This document shows, piece after piece, positions 8,601 to 15,771 of a stretch of DNA of 64,000 bases. Both the position numbers and the translations under genes were made by a program. Origin of the DNA: Avichristensenella sp031550535. GTDB lineage: Bacteria > Bacillota > Clostridia > Christensenellales > Aristaeellaceae. The stretch's first letter is position 1. Every line of letters begins with the position of its first letter. Below the pieces are notes generated by a model, which saw only the letters and a program-made list of their open reading frames with translations, was not told the origin of the DNA and did no database searches. Where the stretch lies: NCBI GenBank assembly GCA_031550535.1, contig JAVBOM010000030.1, positions 38,244 to 102,243 on the forward strand. The letters run 5' to 3'.

Positions 8601-9471
8601 GGGCATCGGCTGCGCGAGCAAGTGGATTTGCTTCTACGCGGGCATGGGGCTGGCCATCCTGTTCTTCTGGACGATGGGACGGCGGTTCCTGGACTGGCGG
8701 GCGGCGGTGCGCGCGCGGGACACGGACGAGGACGCCGCGCGGTGCGCGGACGCGTTCCCGCGGTATCTGATCGGCACGTTCGCCGCGTGTCTGGCGTTCT
8801 TCATCGTCATCCCGTTCGCCATTTACTACCTGAGCTACATTCCGCACTTCGCCTGGGAGGGCGGGCTGACGCTGGATAAGTTCATCAAGACGCAGCAGGA
8901 CATCTTCCGCTACCACTCCACGCTGACGGCGACGCACAGCTTCATGTCCGCGTGGTACGAATGGCTGCTGATGCTAAAGCCCATGTACTACTACAGCGGC
9001 AAGGCGTTCGTGGAGCCGGGCAACGCGTCCACCATCATGGCGATGGGCAACCCTGCCGTGTGGTGGGTGGGGCTGCTGGCGGTGCTGTACGTGGTATACC
9101 GCTGGCTGAAGCCGCATTTGAAGGGCGAGGCCGCCGTGGACCACCGCCCGGCCATGCTGCTGGTGGGGTATCTGGCGCAGCTTGTGCCGTGGATGTTCGT
9201 CACGCGCGCGATTTTCATCTACCATTACTTCGGCAGCCTGCCGTTCGCGATGCTGTGCATCGTGTACGCGTTTGAGCGGCTGTACGAGAAAAACGGGAAG
9301 CTTGCGCAGTATTTGCAGTTCGGGTACATGGGCGTGACCCTGGCGCTGTTTGTCGGGTTCTACCCGGTCGCGACGGGCGTGGAAGTGCCGGTGGGCTGGA
9401 TCAACGCGATGAACTGGCTGGGGTTTTTGAAGCTGCCGGGGTGGCGGTTTAGAGGGTGGATATATTACTGA
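5602..9471 (+). CDS. Very large membrane GT-C/PMT-family glycosyltransferase with two catalytic-type modules
   Basis: Membrane enzyme predicted to move sugars from a polyprenyl-phosphate carrier to an extracytoplasmic acceptor. The 1289-residue protein has a signal peptide (1-24), a carbohydrate-binding-like beta domain (about 30-180, NLLINPGFEDVQDGWP), and a first GT-C multi-span module (about 205-640, motif YDNDMACFFSW near 272 and DYPPGYLYL). A discoidin-like beta domain follows (about 700-830), then a second module of the PMT/GT39 type with YFDEIYHGR near 862 and EWTHPPLGKVLI near 882, each with many membrane spans. The start at 5602 is preferred over 5584 because GGAGGAG lies 4 nt upstream. 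Two fused GT-C modules with two lumenal binding domains is an uncommon layout. The substrate is unknown; wall polymer or protein glycosylation is possible. Confidence 0.85.
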   Translation: MRRFTLLLLLCALLAAPALSLAEAGTAENLLINPGFEDVQDGWPLYWEQDKWLYDEGITYMDAREGGRNGGLCAMIENVSTNDARFVQSVPVEPDTIYRLSGWVKAENCDPGFVGASLSVIGSYFLFPDVHDTAGEWVELECYVETREDQTELRIGARLGDYSSDTTGKAWFDDLSLTPAEAVPIDARFIKLVDYSAGDNLPVQDDVSSTEDVMPARGDSSPLIGALLLVALCLGLWVVRAKRVTLSGRWIWALLALAAAVRLYLMAAWPGYDNDMACFFSWARRMVEVGPNAFYADAIFCDYPPGYLYLLWITGALMKLFGVTGLDTAGRMLTKIMPLLADMGMVYLIWRVARKRLGDTPALLLAALYALNPAVLVDGAMWGQVDSVIAIGLFIAVMLAADGNWKAALPVFVVTALMKPQALMVGPIGLIALVMDGITRKDKKFWKDALIGTGISVLVAAILLLPFLYGKAQPLTWIYDRYAASMDSADYQVATLNAANLYYLFGGNWLTLEKLVGPFTIGTWGTILMVVSVFGVMALYAWRGDRERLPYYGALILIALFVLGVKMHERYLFPALALLLYAYIRRPDKRVLMLFAGFSLTFYLNCSLVLRDKYLPSGFGLVGCLLSLANILLLGAAIWVAVDKKTWPLRALPEGPREPVDRLPDLRGTTVKPARMSRADWALMLGLTAVYAVIAYVGLGSNVAPQTGFKSTGAAEVVTVDFGSVKEFNILYYSGINQRDRIATFEFSTDGESWADASPASLKPGDCFQWKYVTQASYNQAGDPVGWQDMPLIFGARYVQIAFDGPALSMMEVVFRDTQGNVLPVLTATRSGAHEGDESDPALLFDEPETVPDHPSYYNSMYFDEIYHGRTGYEHLHQLQTYEWTHPPLGKVLIMLAIKIFGMNPFAWRFMGTLMGVLMVPMMYLMGKLLFKRTRFAFLAAFVMAFDMMHLTQTRIATIDSYAVLCIIIMYYFMFRYMRMSFFRDGWRTLIPLGLSGLFMGIGCASKWICFYAGMGLAILFFWTMGRRFLDWRAAVRARDTDEDAARCADAFPRYLIGTFAACLAFFIVIPFAIYYLSYIPHFAWEGGLTLDKFIKTQQDIFRYHSTLTATHSFMSAWYEWLLMLKPMYYYSGKAFVEPGNASTIMAMGNPAVWWVGLLAVLYVVYRWLKPHLKGEAAVDHRPAMLLVGYLAQLVPWMFVTRAIFIYHYFGSLPFAMLCIVYAFERLYEKNGKLAQYLQFGYMGVTLALFVGFYPVATGVEVPVGWINAMNWLGFLKLPGWRFRGWIYY

Positions 9472-9569
9472 CGGGGCGTAGGGGATTGCGATCCCCCCTA
9501 CGTGACCCCCCGGGGCTGGGTTACGGGGGACGGAGCCTGAAATCCTCTGGGATTTCCGGGCGGCTCCGA

Positions 9570-9658
9570 GTAAACGTACAGATTCCGCCACCAGTCCAGC
9601 GGGACTGGTTCTGGAATCTGCGGCGCCCCGCCGTACACGCCGCCGGGGCTGATTTCAC
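9570..9658 (-). repeat. Family B palindromic repeat
   Basis: Reverse-oriented copy of the element also found at 43794-43875 and 46222-46300. The shared core is CCAGTCC(C/A)GC(G)GGACTGG, flanked by GATTCCAGAA on one side and GCGGAAT-type sequence on the other, plus a second upstream hairpin around a GTACGG word. Confidence 0.7.
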
Positions 9659-9732
9659 TTGGAGGGGCCTCACGCCCCTCCAAACCTCCCCCTGGGCGGG
9701 CGCGGGCGCTTCGCGCGCGGTACGCGGCGAGG

Positions 9733-9955
9733 GTGGGGCAGGCGTGTGCGGCATATGCGCCGATTGTCTGGCGCACGGGTGGTCGCCTTCCCGGGGTTTG
9801 CCGCCAGCTTCGCGGCGGGATGCGGCGAGGGTGGGACAGGCGTGCGTGGCATATGCGCCGATTATCTGGCGCACGGGTGGTCGCCTTCCCGGGGTTTGCC
9901 GCCAGCTTCGCGGCGGGGTACGGTGGTGGCGTATACGCCGATTGTCTGGCGCACG
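9733..9955 (+). repeat. 98-bp tandem repeat, about 2.3 units
   Basis: The unit starting GTGGGGCAGGCGTG at 9733 recurs at 9831 (GTGGGACAGGCGTG) with few changes; a shortened third unit begins near 9920. Each unit contains CGCCGATT(G/A)TCTGGCGCAC and GCCGCCAGCTTCGCGGCGG hairpins. Two and a bit adjacent copies with no spacers rule out a CRISPR array. Confidence 0.8.
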
Positions 9956-10073
9956 AACCGTAGGGGCGGCCAATGGCCGTCCGCTCAGGCATTGGCCATC
10001 CGCCCGCCGTTCGCGCGTCAGAAAATCCTCCCACACCCATTTCGGTCACACTGGGTTCATATAGGGCTGATAT

Positions 10074-10169
10074 CTTTGACGGCGGCGCTGGTTTGAAAAA
10101 TCAGGCGCGGCGTGGATTCGGTGAATCCACGTCATACGGGGGATTTCGCCAGAAACCCCTGCCTCACAC
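10074..10169 (+). repeat. Family A palindromic repeat (composite, two hairpin-1 units)
   Basis: A standard hairpin 1 (GGCGCTGGTTT...AAATCAGGCGC) is followed by a second hairpin 1 (CGTGGATTC / GAATCCACG) and then hairpin 2 (GGGGATTTC...GAAACCCC). The second hairpin 1 matches the copy inside comM, 330 bp downstream. Confidence 0.75.
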
Positions 10170-10210
10170 GAAAACTTCACCCACCCAACCATCGCAAAGG
10201 GGGGCTTGCC

Positions 10211-11773
10211 ATGCTGGCGCGCGTGTTATCCTTCGGGCTGCTGGGCATCGACGGATACCCGGTTTCCGTGGAGGCGAACGTTTCCGGCGGAATGCCGCTG
10301 TTTGAGATTGTGGGCTTGCCGGACGCCGCCGTGCGCGAATCGCGCGAACGGGTCCGGGCGGCGCTTGCCAACAGCGGCTTTTCTATGCCCTTCACGCGCG
10401 TCGTCATCAATTTGGCCCCGGCGGACACGAAAAAGGTCGGGCCGGTGTACGATTTGCCCATCGCGCTGGCGGTGCTGTGCGCGTCCGGCCAGATTGCCGT
10501 GGATTCCGCGAATCCACGCCACGAGGGCGTTTCGCAGCAAATGCCTACCCCCGGGGACACGTTATTCCTGGGCGAATTGTCCATGGGCGGCGATCTTTCG
10601 CCCATCCGGGGCGCGCTGCCCGCCGCGCTGTCCGCCGTGGGGCAAGGGTATACGAAAATCGTGCTGCCTGTGGCGAACGCGCCGGAGCTCATGTGCCTGG
10701 AGGGGCTGACGGTATACCCGGCGGCGACGCTGTGGGAGGCGGCGGGGCATTTGTCCGGCCGCGCGCCGATTCCCCCGCAGGCGCAGACGGCCTACTCCGC
10801 GCTCGCCCGAGAGGCCGGGGACGCGAACGACATCGCGCATGTGGTGGGGCAGCACACGGCCAAGCGCGCGCTGGAAATCGCGGCGGCGGGCGGGCATTCG
10901 CTGCTGATGACCGGCCCGCCCGGCTCCGGCAAGACGATGCTGGCGCGGTGCCTGCCGTCGCTGCTGCCGGACATGACGCGCGAGGAGGCGCTGGAAACCA
11001 CGCGCATCCACAGCGCCGCCGGGGCGCTTCCGCCGGGCGCGGGGCTGATGACGCGGCGGCCCTTCCGCGCGCCGCACCACACGGCGTCGCTGCCCGCGCT
11101 GGTCGGCGGCGGCGTGGACGCGCACCCGGGCGAGGTCACGCTGGCGCACAACGGCGTGCTGTTCCTGGACGAGCTGCCGGAGTTTCCGCGCAATGTGCTG
11201 GACGGGCTCCGCCAGCCGCTGGAGGACGGGCGGGTGTCCATCGTGCGCGCGGGCGGCCGGTCGGACTTCCCGGCGCGGGCGATGCTCGTCGCGTCGATGA
11301 ACCCGTGCCCGTGTGGCTACCACGGGTCGGGCGTCCGCGCGTGCCGCTGCTCACCCGAGATGGTGCGGCGGTACAAGGGCCGCGTCTCCGGCCCGATGCT
11401 GGACCGCATCGACATCCGTGTGGAGGTCGGCGCGGTGCCCGCCGAGGAGATCGACCGGGGTGGGGAGCGGGAATCGTCCGCCGCCGTCCGGGCCAGGGTG
11501 TCAAGCGCGCGCGCCATGCAGCAGGCGCGGTACGCGGGCAGCGGCGTGTTCGCGAACGCGCAGGCCGACGCGCGCCAGCTCCGCCAGACGGACGCGATGG
11601 ACCCGGACGCCGTGAAGCTGCTGAACGGCGCGGTCGCGCGGTTCGGCCTATCCATGCGCGGCCGGGACCGCGTGCGCAAGGTGGCGCGGACGATCGCCGA
11701 TCTCGCGGGGAGCGACCGGGTGCTGACCGAGCACGTGGCCGAGGCGCTGCAGTACCGGGGCGCGGAGGGGTGA
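10211..11773 (+). CDS. comM: YifB/ComM family Mg-chelatase-like AAA+ ATPase
   Basis: Hexameric helicase-like ATPase; in naturally competent bacteria ComM drives branch migration during integration of transforming DNA. The start at 10211 (MLARVLSFGLLGIDGYPVSV) has AAAGGGGGG upstream. The 520-residue protein has the N-terminal ChlI domain, Walker A GPPGSGKTMLARC (about 234-246), Walker B LFLDELPEF, and the C-terminal Mg-chelatase domain ending TEHVAEALQYR. Odd feature: after ASGQIAV, residues about 97-114 (DSANPRHEGVSQQMPTP) are encoded by a family A repeat lying in frame, where relatives go almost directly to the FLGELS strand. The frame and ATPase motifs are intact. It is followed by dprA, a fitting competence neighbour. 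Confidence 0.93.
   Translation: MLARVLSFGLLGIDGYPVSVEANVSGGMPLFEIVGLPDAAVRESRERVRAALANSGFSMPFTRVVINLAPADTKKVGPVYDLPIALAVLCASGQIAVDSANPRHEGVSQQMPTPGDTLFLGELSMGGDLSPIRGALPAALSAVGQGYTKIVLPVANAPELMCLEGLTVYPAATLWEAAGHLSGRAPIPPQAQTAYSALAREAGDANDIAHVVGQHTAKRALEIAAAGGHSLLMTGPPGSGKTMLARCLPSLLPDMTREEALETTRIHSAAGALPPGAGLMTRRPFRAPHHTASLPALVGGGVDAHPGEVTLAHNGVLFLDELPEFPRNVLDGLRQPLEDGRVSIVRAGGRSDFPARAMLVASMNPCPCGYHGSGVRACRCSPEMVRRYKGRVSGPMLDRIDIRVEVGAVPAEEIDRGGERESSAAVRARVSSARAMQQARYAGSGVFANAQADARQLRQTDAMDPDAVKLLNGAVARFGLSMRGRDRVRKVARTIADLAGSDRVLTEHVAEALQYRGAEG
10497..10550 (+). repeat. Family A repeat inserted in frame inside comM
   Basis: A perfect 9-bp stem CGTGGATTC (10498-10506) / GAATCCACG (10510-10518) with a 3-nt loop is followed by the degraded second hairpin and the family end CCTACC. 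It is nearly the same sequence as the intergenic copy at 10110-10169. Confidence 0.8.
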
Positions 11774-11803
11774 AGCGTGGGAGAAGGGCGCTGGGACGCT
11801 GGC

Positions 11804-12001
11804 ACTTGGATTTTGTCGTGCCGCGAGCGGCACGCACCCCGGCATTGTCGCGCTGTGCGCATTCGCGCCCATCACTCTGTGCCAGGGCGAACCTTCACCT
11901 CGCTTCATCCCGCACGGCGGGCGCTCGGTTCTGGTTTTGTATCCAAGCGAACCTGCGCCGCATTTGTTTCCGCCACTGGCGGAATGCGGCTTCGGTTCCC
12001 A
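11804..12001 (+). repeat. Nested family C repeats
   Basis: Outer copy: ACTTGGAT at 11804 pairs with ATCCAAG at 11941, with the core TTGTCG. It is split by an inner copy starting CCCCGGCATTGTCGCG (11837) whose own outer stem is CCCCGGCA / TGCCAGGGC (11880-11888) and which carries its own CCCGCACGGCGGG hairpin. The outer copy resumes with GCCGCATTTG...GGAATGCGGC. Confidence 0.75.
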
Positions 12002-12098
12002 GACCCTGCCAAAGGGATTTCATCCCTTTGGAATCCATCATTTCGCCTCACGGCGGGATGGCATTATGGAATTGATGAGAGTTGGCGTTTCCTGCCAT

Positions 12099-12160
12099 GA
12101 GGTAGGGATTCCTCGCGGAATCCCCTTATGGCGCCCGATTCTCCGAATCTGCGCCGCCTT
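12099..12160 (-). repeat. Family A palindromic repeat
   Basis: Hairpin 2 AGGGATTCC / GGAATCCCC at 12104-12125, then GGCGCCCGATT / AATCTGCGCC. Hairpin 2 has TTCC/GGAA where other copies have TTTC/GAAA, so both arms differ together. Confidence 0.8.
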
Positions 12161-12534
12161 GGTAGGAACGCTTGAGCCGCGCTGAGGACAGGCGGGCACA
12201 ATGCTCCTGTGAAACGCCGGACAGACGCACCGGCCTGCAAACCCACCGGTCGTCGGTGCGCGCAGCGCGCGTCCGCCCTGCTGATTGGCGCAACCGGCGC
12301 GACAAACGAAGCGGACTGCCAATGGCCGCCCCTGCGGATGTAAGGAACGCAGAGGGCAGATTGCGCGGCAAGCTGTCGGCGCGCGCATCGTGCGTCCGCT
12401 CGCGATAAAATCCGCGCAGCGCGCGTCAACAGCATGCGGCATCCGCCGCCGTCCTAGCGAAAATCCCCCGCAAATCCCCACAAACACGCACGAACACCCG
12501 CGACAGCGCGATACAAAAGCGCGGAGGGCGCATA

Positions 12535-13644
12535 ATGGGCTACAGCGAGGATCAAAAATACTGGGTATGGCTATCGAGCGTCTACGGGCTGGGCGCGCGG
12601 CGCTTTGACGCGCTGCTGGACAAGTGCGGCCCGCCGCAGCAGGTATGGGAGGAATGCGGGCCGCATCTTGCGTCCATCATAGGGCAGCAGGCGTACGCGT
12701 CGTTGTCGGAGGCGAGAAGCGCCAAGTACCTAGACCGGCTCTTCGCCGACCTGGACCGGTGCGGGGCCATCGCCGTCACGCGCGAGGACGCGGAGTACCC
12801 GCCGCGCCTGCGCGAAATCGCGGATTCGCCGCCGACGCTGTTCGTGCGCGGCCGCTCGGCGCTGGCGGACGACAGGACGCTGGCCGTGGTCGGCGCGCGC
12901 AACTGCACGGCGTACGGCACGCGCATGGCCAGACGGCTGTCCCGGGAGCTGTCGCAGGCGGGCGTGGTGATCGTGTCGGGCATGGCGCGCGGCGTGGACG
13001 GCGCGGCGCACCGGGGCGCGGTGGACGCGAAGGCGCGCACCGTGGCGGTGCTGGGCAGCGGCGTGGACGTCATCTACCCGCCGGAGCACCTGACGCTATT
13101 CGAGGAAATCATCGCAAACGGCGGCAGCGTGGTGTCTGAGCTGCGCCCCGGCGCGCCGCCCAAGCCGCAGCACTTCCCGGCCAGGAACCGCATCATCAGC
13201 GGGCTGGCCGAAGGGCTGCTGTTCATCGAGGGGGCGAAGCAGTCCGGCGCGATGACGACGGTCGCGTACGCGCTGGAGCAGGACCGGGATGTCCTCGCGC
13301 TGCCCGGGCAGGCGGACAGCCCGCTGTCCGAGGCCACGCACGCGCTGATCCGCGACGGGGCGCGGCTGGTGACCACCAGCGGGCACATCCTGGAGGACAT
13401 GCGCTGGACGTATCCCGGCGCGCCGAGCCACGCCGAGCGGATGGCATCGCTGCCGATGACCCTGACGGAGCAACGCATTTTTAATCAGTTGCAGGGCGGC
13501 CCGGCGGACGTGGACGCACTGGTGGAGGCGCTGGGCGTCACGCCGAAGGACCTGAATTCCGACTTGACATTCCTGGAGTTTAAGGGAATAATAAGGAAGT
13601 TACCCGGCCGCAGGGTCGAAGTGATCGCGAATTTGGAGGAATAA
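12535..13644 (+). CDS. dprA: DNA processing protein DprA (Smf)
   Basis: Binds incoming single-stranded DNA and loads RecA during transformation. The 369-residue protein has an N-terminal helical region, the Rossmann-like DprA domain with SGMARGVDGAAHRGAV, GSGVDVIYPPEH, and FPARNRIISGLAEGLLFIEG, then a C-terminal winged-helix (DML1-like) domain from about 305. The ATG at 12535 follows GCGGAGGGCG. It sits directly upstream of topA, 3 bp apart, the standard Firmicutes pair. All signature motifs are present. Together with comM this suggests that at least part of a competence pathway is kept. Confidence 0.96.
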   Translation: MGYSEDQKYWVWLSSVYGLGARRFDALLDKCGPPQQVWEECGPHLASIIGQQAYASLSEARSAKYLDRLFADLDRCGAIAVTREDAEYPPRLREIADSPPTLFVRGRSALADDRTLAVVGARNCTAYGTRMARRLSRELSQAGVVIVSGMARGVDGAAHRGAVDAKARTVAVLGSGVDVIYPPEHLTLFEEIIANGGSVVSELRPGAPPKPQHFPARNRIISGLAEGLLFIEGAKQSGAMTTVAYALEQDRDVLALPGQADSPLSEATHALIRDGARLVTTSGHILEDMRWTYPGAPSHAERMASLPMTLTEQRIFNQLQGGPADVDALVEALGVTPKDLNSDLTFLEFKGIIRKLPGRRVEVIANLEE

Positions 13645-13647
13645 GAA

Positions 13648-15771
13648 TTGGCAGCCAGGAAATACAAGCTCGTCATCGTTGAATCGCCGGCCAAGGCGCG
13701 CACGATCGGAAAGTTTTTGGGCAGCGGCTATAAAGTCGAGGCGTCCAACGGCCACGTGCGTGATTTGCCCAAGTCGCAGATCGGCGTGGACGTGGACAAT
13801 AACTTTGAGCCGAAATATATCACCATCCGCGGGCGCGGGGAAGTGCTGGACAAGCTCAGGCGTGACGCGAAGAATGCCACGCAAGTGTTCCTGGCGACGG
13901 ACCCTGACCGCGAGGGCGAGGCGATCTCCTGGCATCTGGCGCAGGTGCTGAACATCAACCCGGACGACGCGTGCCGCGTGGAGTTCCACGAGATCACGGG
14001 CAAGGCGGTCAAGGACGCCATCCAGAACCCCCGCTCGATCGATATGAAGCGCGTCAGCGCGCAGCAGGCGCGCCGCGTGCTGGACCGGCTGGTGGGCTAC
14101 AAGATCAGCCCGCTGCTGTGGGTGAAGGTCAAAAAGGGCCTTTCCGCCGGGCGCGTGCAGAGCGTCGCGACGAAGCTGATCGTGGACCGCGAGGACGAGA
14201 TCGACGCCTTCCTGCCGGAGGAATACTGGGACATCGCGGCGCACATGAAGGCCGGCACCCGGCAGTTTGACGCGCGGCCCGTGGACGCGGACCTGAAAAA
14301 GCTGGACGTGAAGGGCGCGGAGCAGGCGGAAGCCATGGTGGTCAGGCTGCGCGCGGCGAAGTTCACGGTGGAGCAGGTCAAGCTGTCCGAGCGGCGCAAG
14401 AACCCGTCCCCGCCGTTCACCACGCCGAACATGCAGCAGGAGGCGGCGCGGAAGCTCCGCTTCACCACGGCCAAGACCATGCAGATCGCCCAGCAGCTGT
14501 ACGAGGGCGTGGACATCGAGGGTGAGGGCACGATCGGTCTGATTACCTACATCCGTACGGATTCCGTGCGCATCTCGGACGAGGCCATCACGGCCGTGCG
14601 CGAGTACATCCCGCAGCGGTACGGCCAGGCGTACCTGCCGGAGACGCCGAACGTCTACAAGGGCAGAAAGCACGCGCAGGACGCGCACGAGGCCATCCGC
14701 CCCACCGACGTGCTGCGGCGGCCCGAGGACATCCGCGCGTCGCTGACGCGGGACCAGTACAACCTGTACCGCCTGGTATACCTGCGGTTCATCGCCAGCC
14801 AGATGGCCCCGGCGGTGTACGATACCGAAACGTCGATCCTGTCGGACGGGGACGTGCGGCTTAGGTTCTACGGCGAGCACAAGAAGTTCGCAGGGTTCAC
14901 GTCCGTCTATGAAGAGGGATCGGACGAGGAGATTGAGTCCAGCGAGACGACGCTGCCCGGCCTCGCCGTGGGCGATGTGGCCGAGACCGTGGACATCAGT
15001 TCCGACCAGCACTTCACCCAGCCGCCGCCCCGCTACACCGAGGCGTCGCTCGTCAAGACGCTGGAGGAGCGCGGCATCGGGCGTCCCAGCACGTACGCGC
15101 CGACCATTTCGACCATCATCGCGCGCGGGTACGTGTCGCGCGAGCAGCGCAAGCTCTACCCGACGCTGCTCGGCCGCATGGTGACGCAAATGATGCGCGA
15201 CCACTTCGCGGACATCGTGGACGTGACGTTCACGGCGGGGCTGGAGGACAAGCTGGACCGGATCGAAGAGGACGCGCTGCCCTGGAAGCAGGTCATCGGC
15301 GATTTCTACGGCCCATTCAAGGAGACGCTGGACAAGGCCGAGCAGACAATTGAGAAGGTCAAGGTCGAGGACGAGGTATCCGACGAGGTGTGCGAGCAGT
15401 GCGGCGCGCAGATGGTGTTCAAGATGGGCCGGTATGGCCGGTTCCTCGCGTGCTCGCGCTTCCCGGATTGCCGGGGTACCAAGGCGATCCAGATCGAGAT
15501 CGACGCGCCCTGCCCCAAGTGCGGCGCGGCGCTATTGGAAAAGACATCCCGCCGGGGGCGGAAGTTCTTCGGCTGCAAGCGGTATCCGGAGTGCGACTTC
15601 GTGTCCTGGGACCGCCCGGTCAAGGAGAAATGCCCCGCGTGCGGCAGCTACATGACGCTGAAGGAGAACCGCAAGGGCCGCTGGTACCTGTGCAGCAACG
15701 AGAACTGCCGCCAGCGGATTGAGGCGCCGGAAGCGCCGGACGCGGAAGGCATGGAGGGCGCGGAAGAGTGA
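13648..15771 (+). CDS. topA: DNA topoisomerase I
   Basis: Type IA topoisomerase relaxing negative supercoils. It starts at a TTG (13648) with GGAGGA upstream. The 707-residue protein has the Toprim domain with KLVIVESPAKARTIGKFLG and ATDPDREGEAISWHL, the active-site Tyr near 301 in GLITYIRTDSVRIS, and the GRPSTYAPTI motif. Three C-terminal Cys4 zinc ribbons start CEQCGAQMVFK, CPKCGAALLEK and CPACGSYMTLK. Domain content and length are normal. It is coupled to dprA (3-bp gap) and overlaps trmFO by GTGA. Confidence 0.97.
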   Translation: MAARKYKLVIVESPAKARTIGKFLGSGYKVEASNGHVRDLPKSQIGVDVDNNFEPKYITIRGRGEVLDKLRRDAKNATQVFLATDPDREGEAISWHLAQVLNINPDDACRVEFHEITGKAVKDAIQNPRSIDMKRVSAQQARRVLDRLVGYKISPLLWVKVKKGLSAGRVQSVATKLIVDREDEIDAFLPEEYWDIAAHMKAGTRQFDARPVDADLKKLDVKGAEQAEAMVVRLRAAKFTVEQVKLSERRKNPSPPFTTPNMQQEAARKLRFTTAKTMQIAQQLYEGVDIEGEGTIGLITYIRTDSVRISDEAITAVREYIPQRYGQAYLPETPNVYKGRKHAQDAHEAIRPTDVLRRPEDIRASLTRDQYNLYRLVYLRFIASQMAPAVYDTETSILSDGDVRLRFYGEHKKFAGFTSVYEEGSDEEIESSETTLPGLAVGDVAETVDISSDQHFTQPPPRYTEASLVKTLEERGIGRPSTYAPTISTIIARGYVSREQRKLYPTLLGRMVTQMMRDHFADIVDVTFTAGLEDKLDRIEEDALPWKQVIGDFYGPFKETLDKAEQTIEKVKVEDEVSDEVCEQCGAQMVFKMGRYGRFLACSRFPDCRGTKAIQIEIDAPCPKCGAALLEKTSRRGRKFFGCKRYPECDFVSWDRPVKEKCPACGSYMTLKENRKGRWYLCSNENCRQRIEAPEAPDAEGMEGAEE

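Larger units (their letters stand above)
9472..10210. repeat. 739-bp intergenic repeat mosaic
   Basis: No credible gene. It contains nested hairpins near 9526-9565, a family B repeat (about 9570-9658), a 98-bp tandem repeat (9733-9955), a palindromic segment around 9962-10012 with repeated GGCCAATGGCC-like words, and a family A composite copy (10074-10169) ending just before comM. Confidence 0.75.
11774..12534. repeat. 761-bp intergenic repeat mosaic between comM and dprA
   Basis: No convincing gene. It holds a family C element interrupted by a second family C element (11804-12001), a family D module (about 12003-12070), a family A copy (12099-12160), and GC-rich inverted repeats between 12200 and 12440 that I cannot place in a family. 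Confidence 0.7.

Noticed and set aside
9733..9955. Possible CRISPR array
   Set aside because: The 98-bp units are adjacent with no unique spacers, and no cas genes are nearby.
9456..10064. Long open frames on both strands in the gap before comM
   Set aside because: They are created by GC-rich repeats; products are Arg/Pro-rich and there is no ribosome binding site.
10112..10210. N-terminal extension of ComM
   Set aside because: The extension is repeat-encoded; the start at 10211 has a strong RBS and matches the family.
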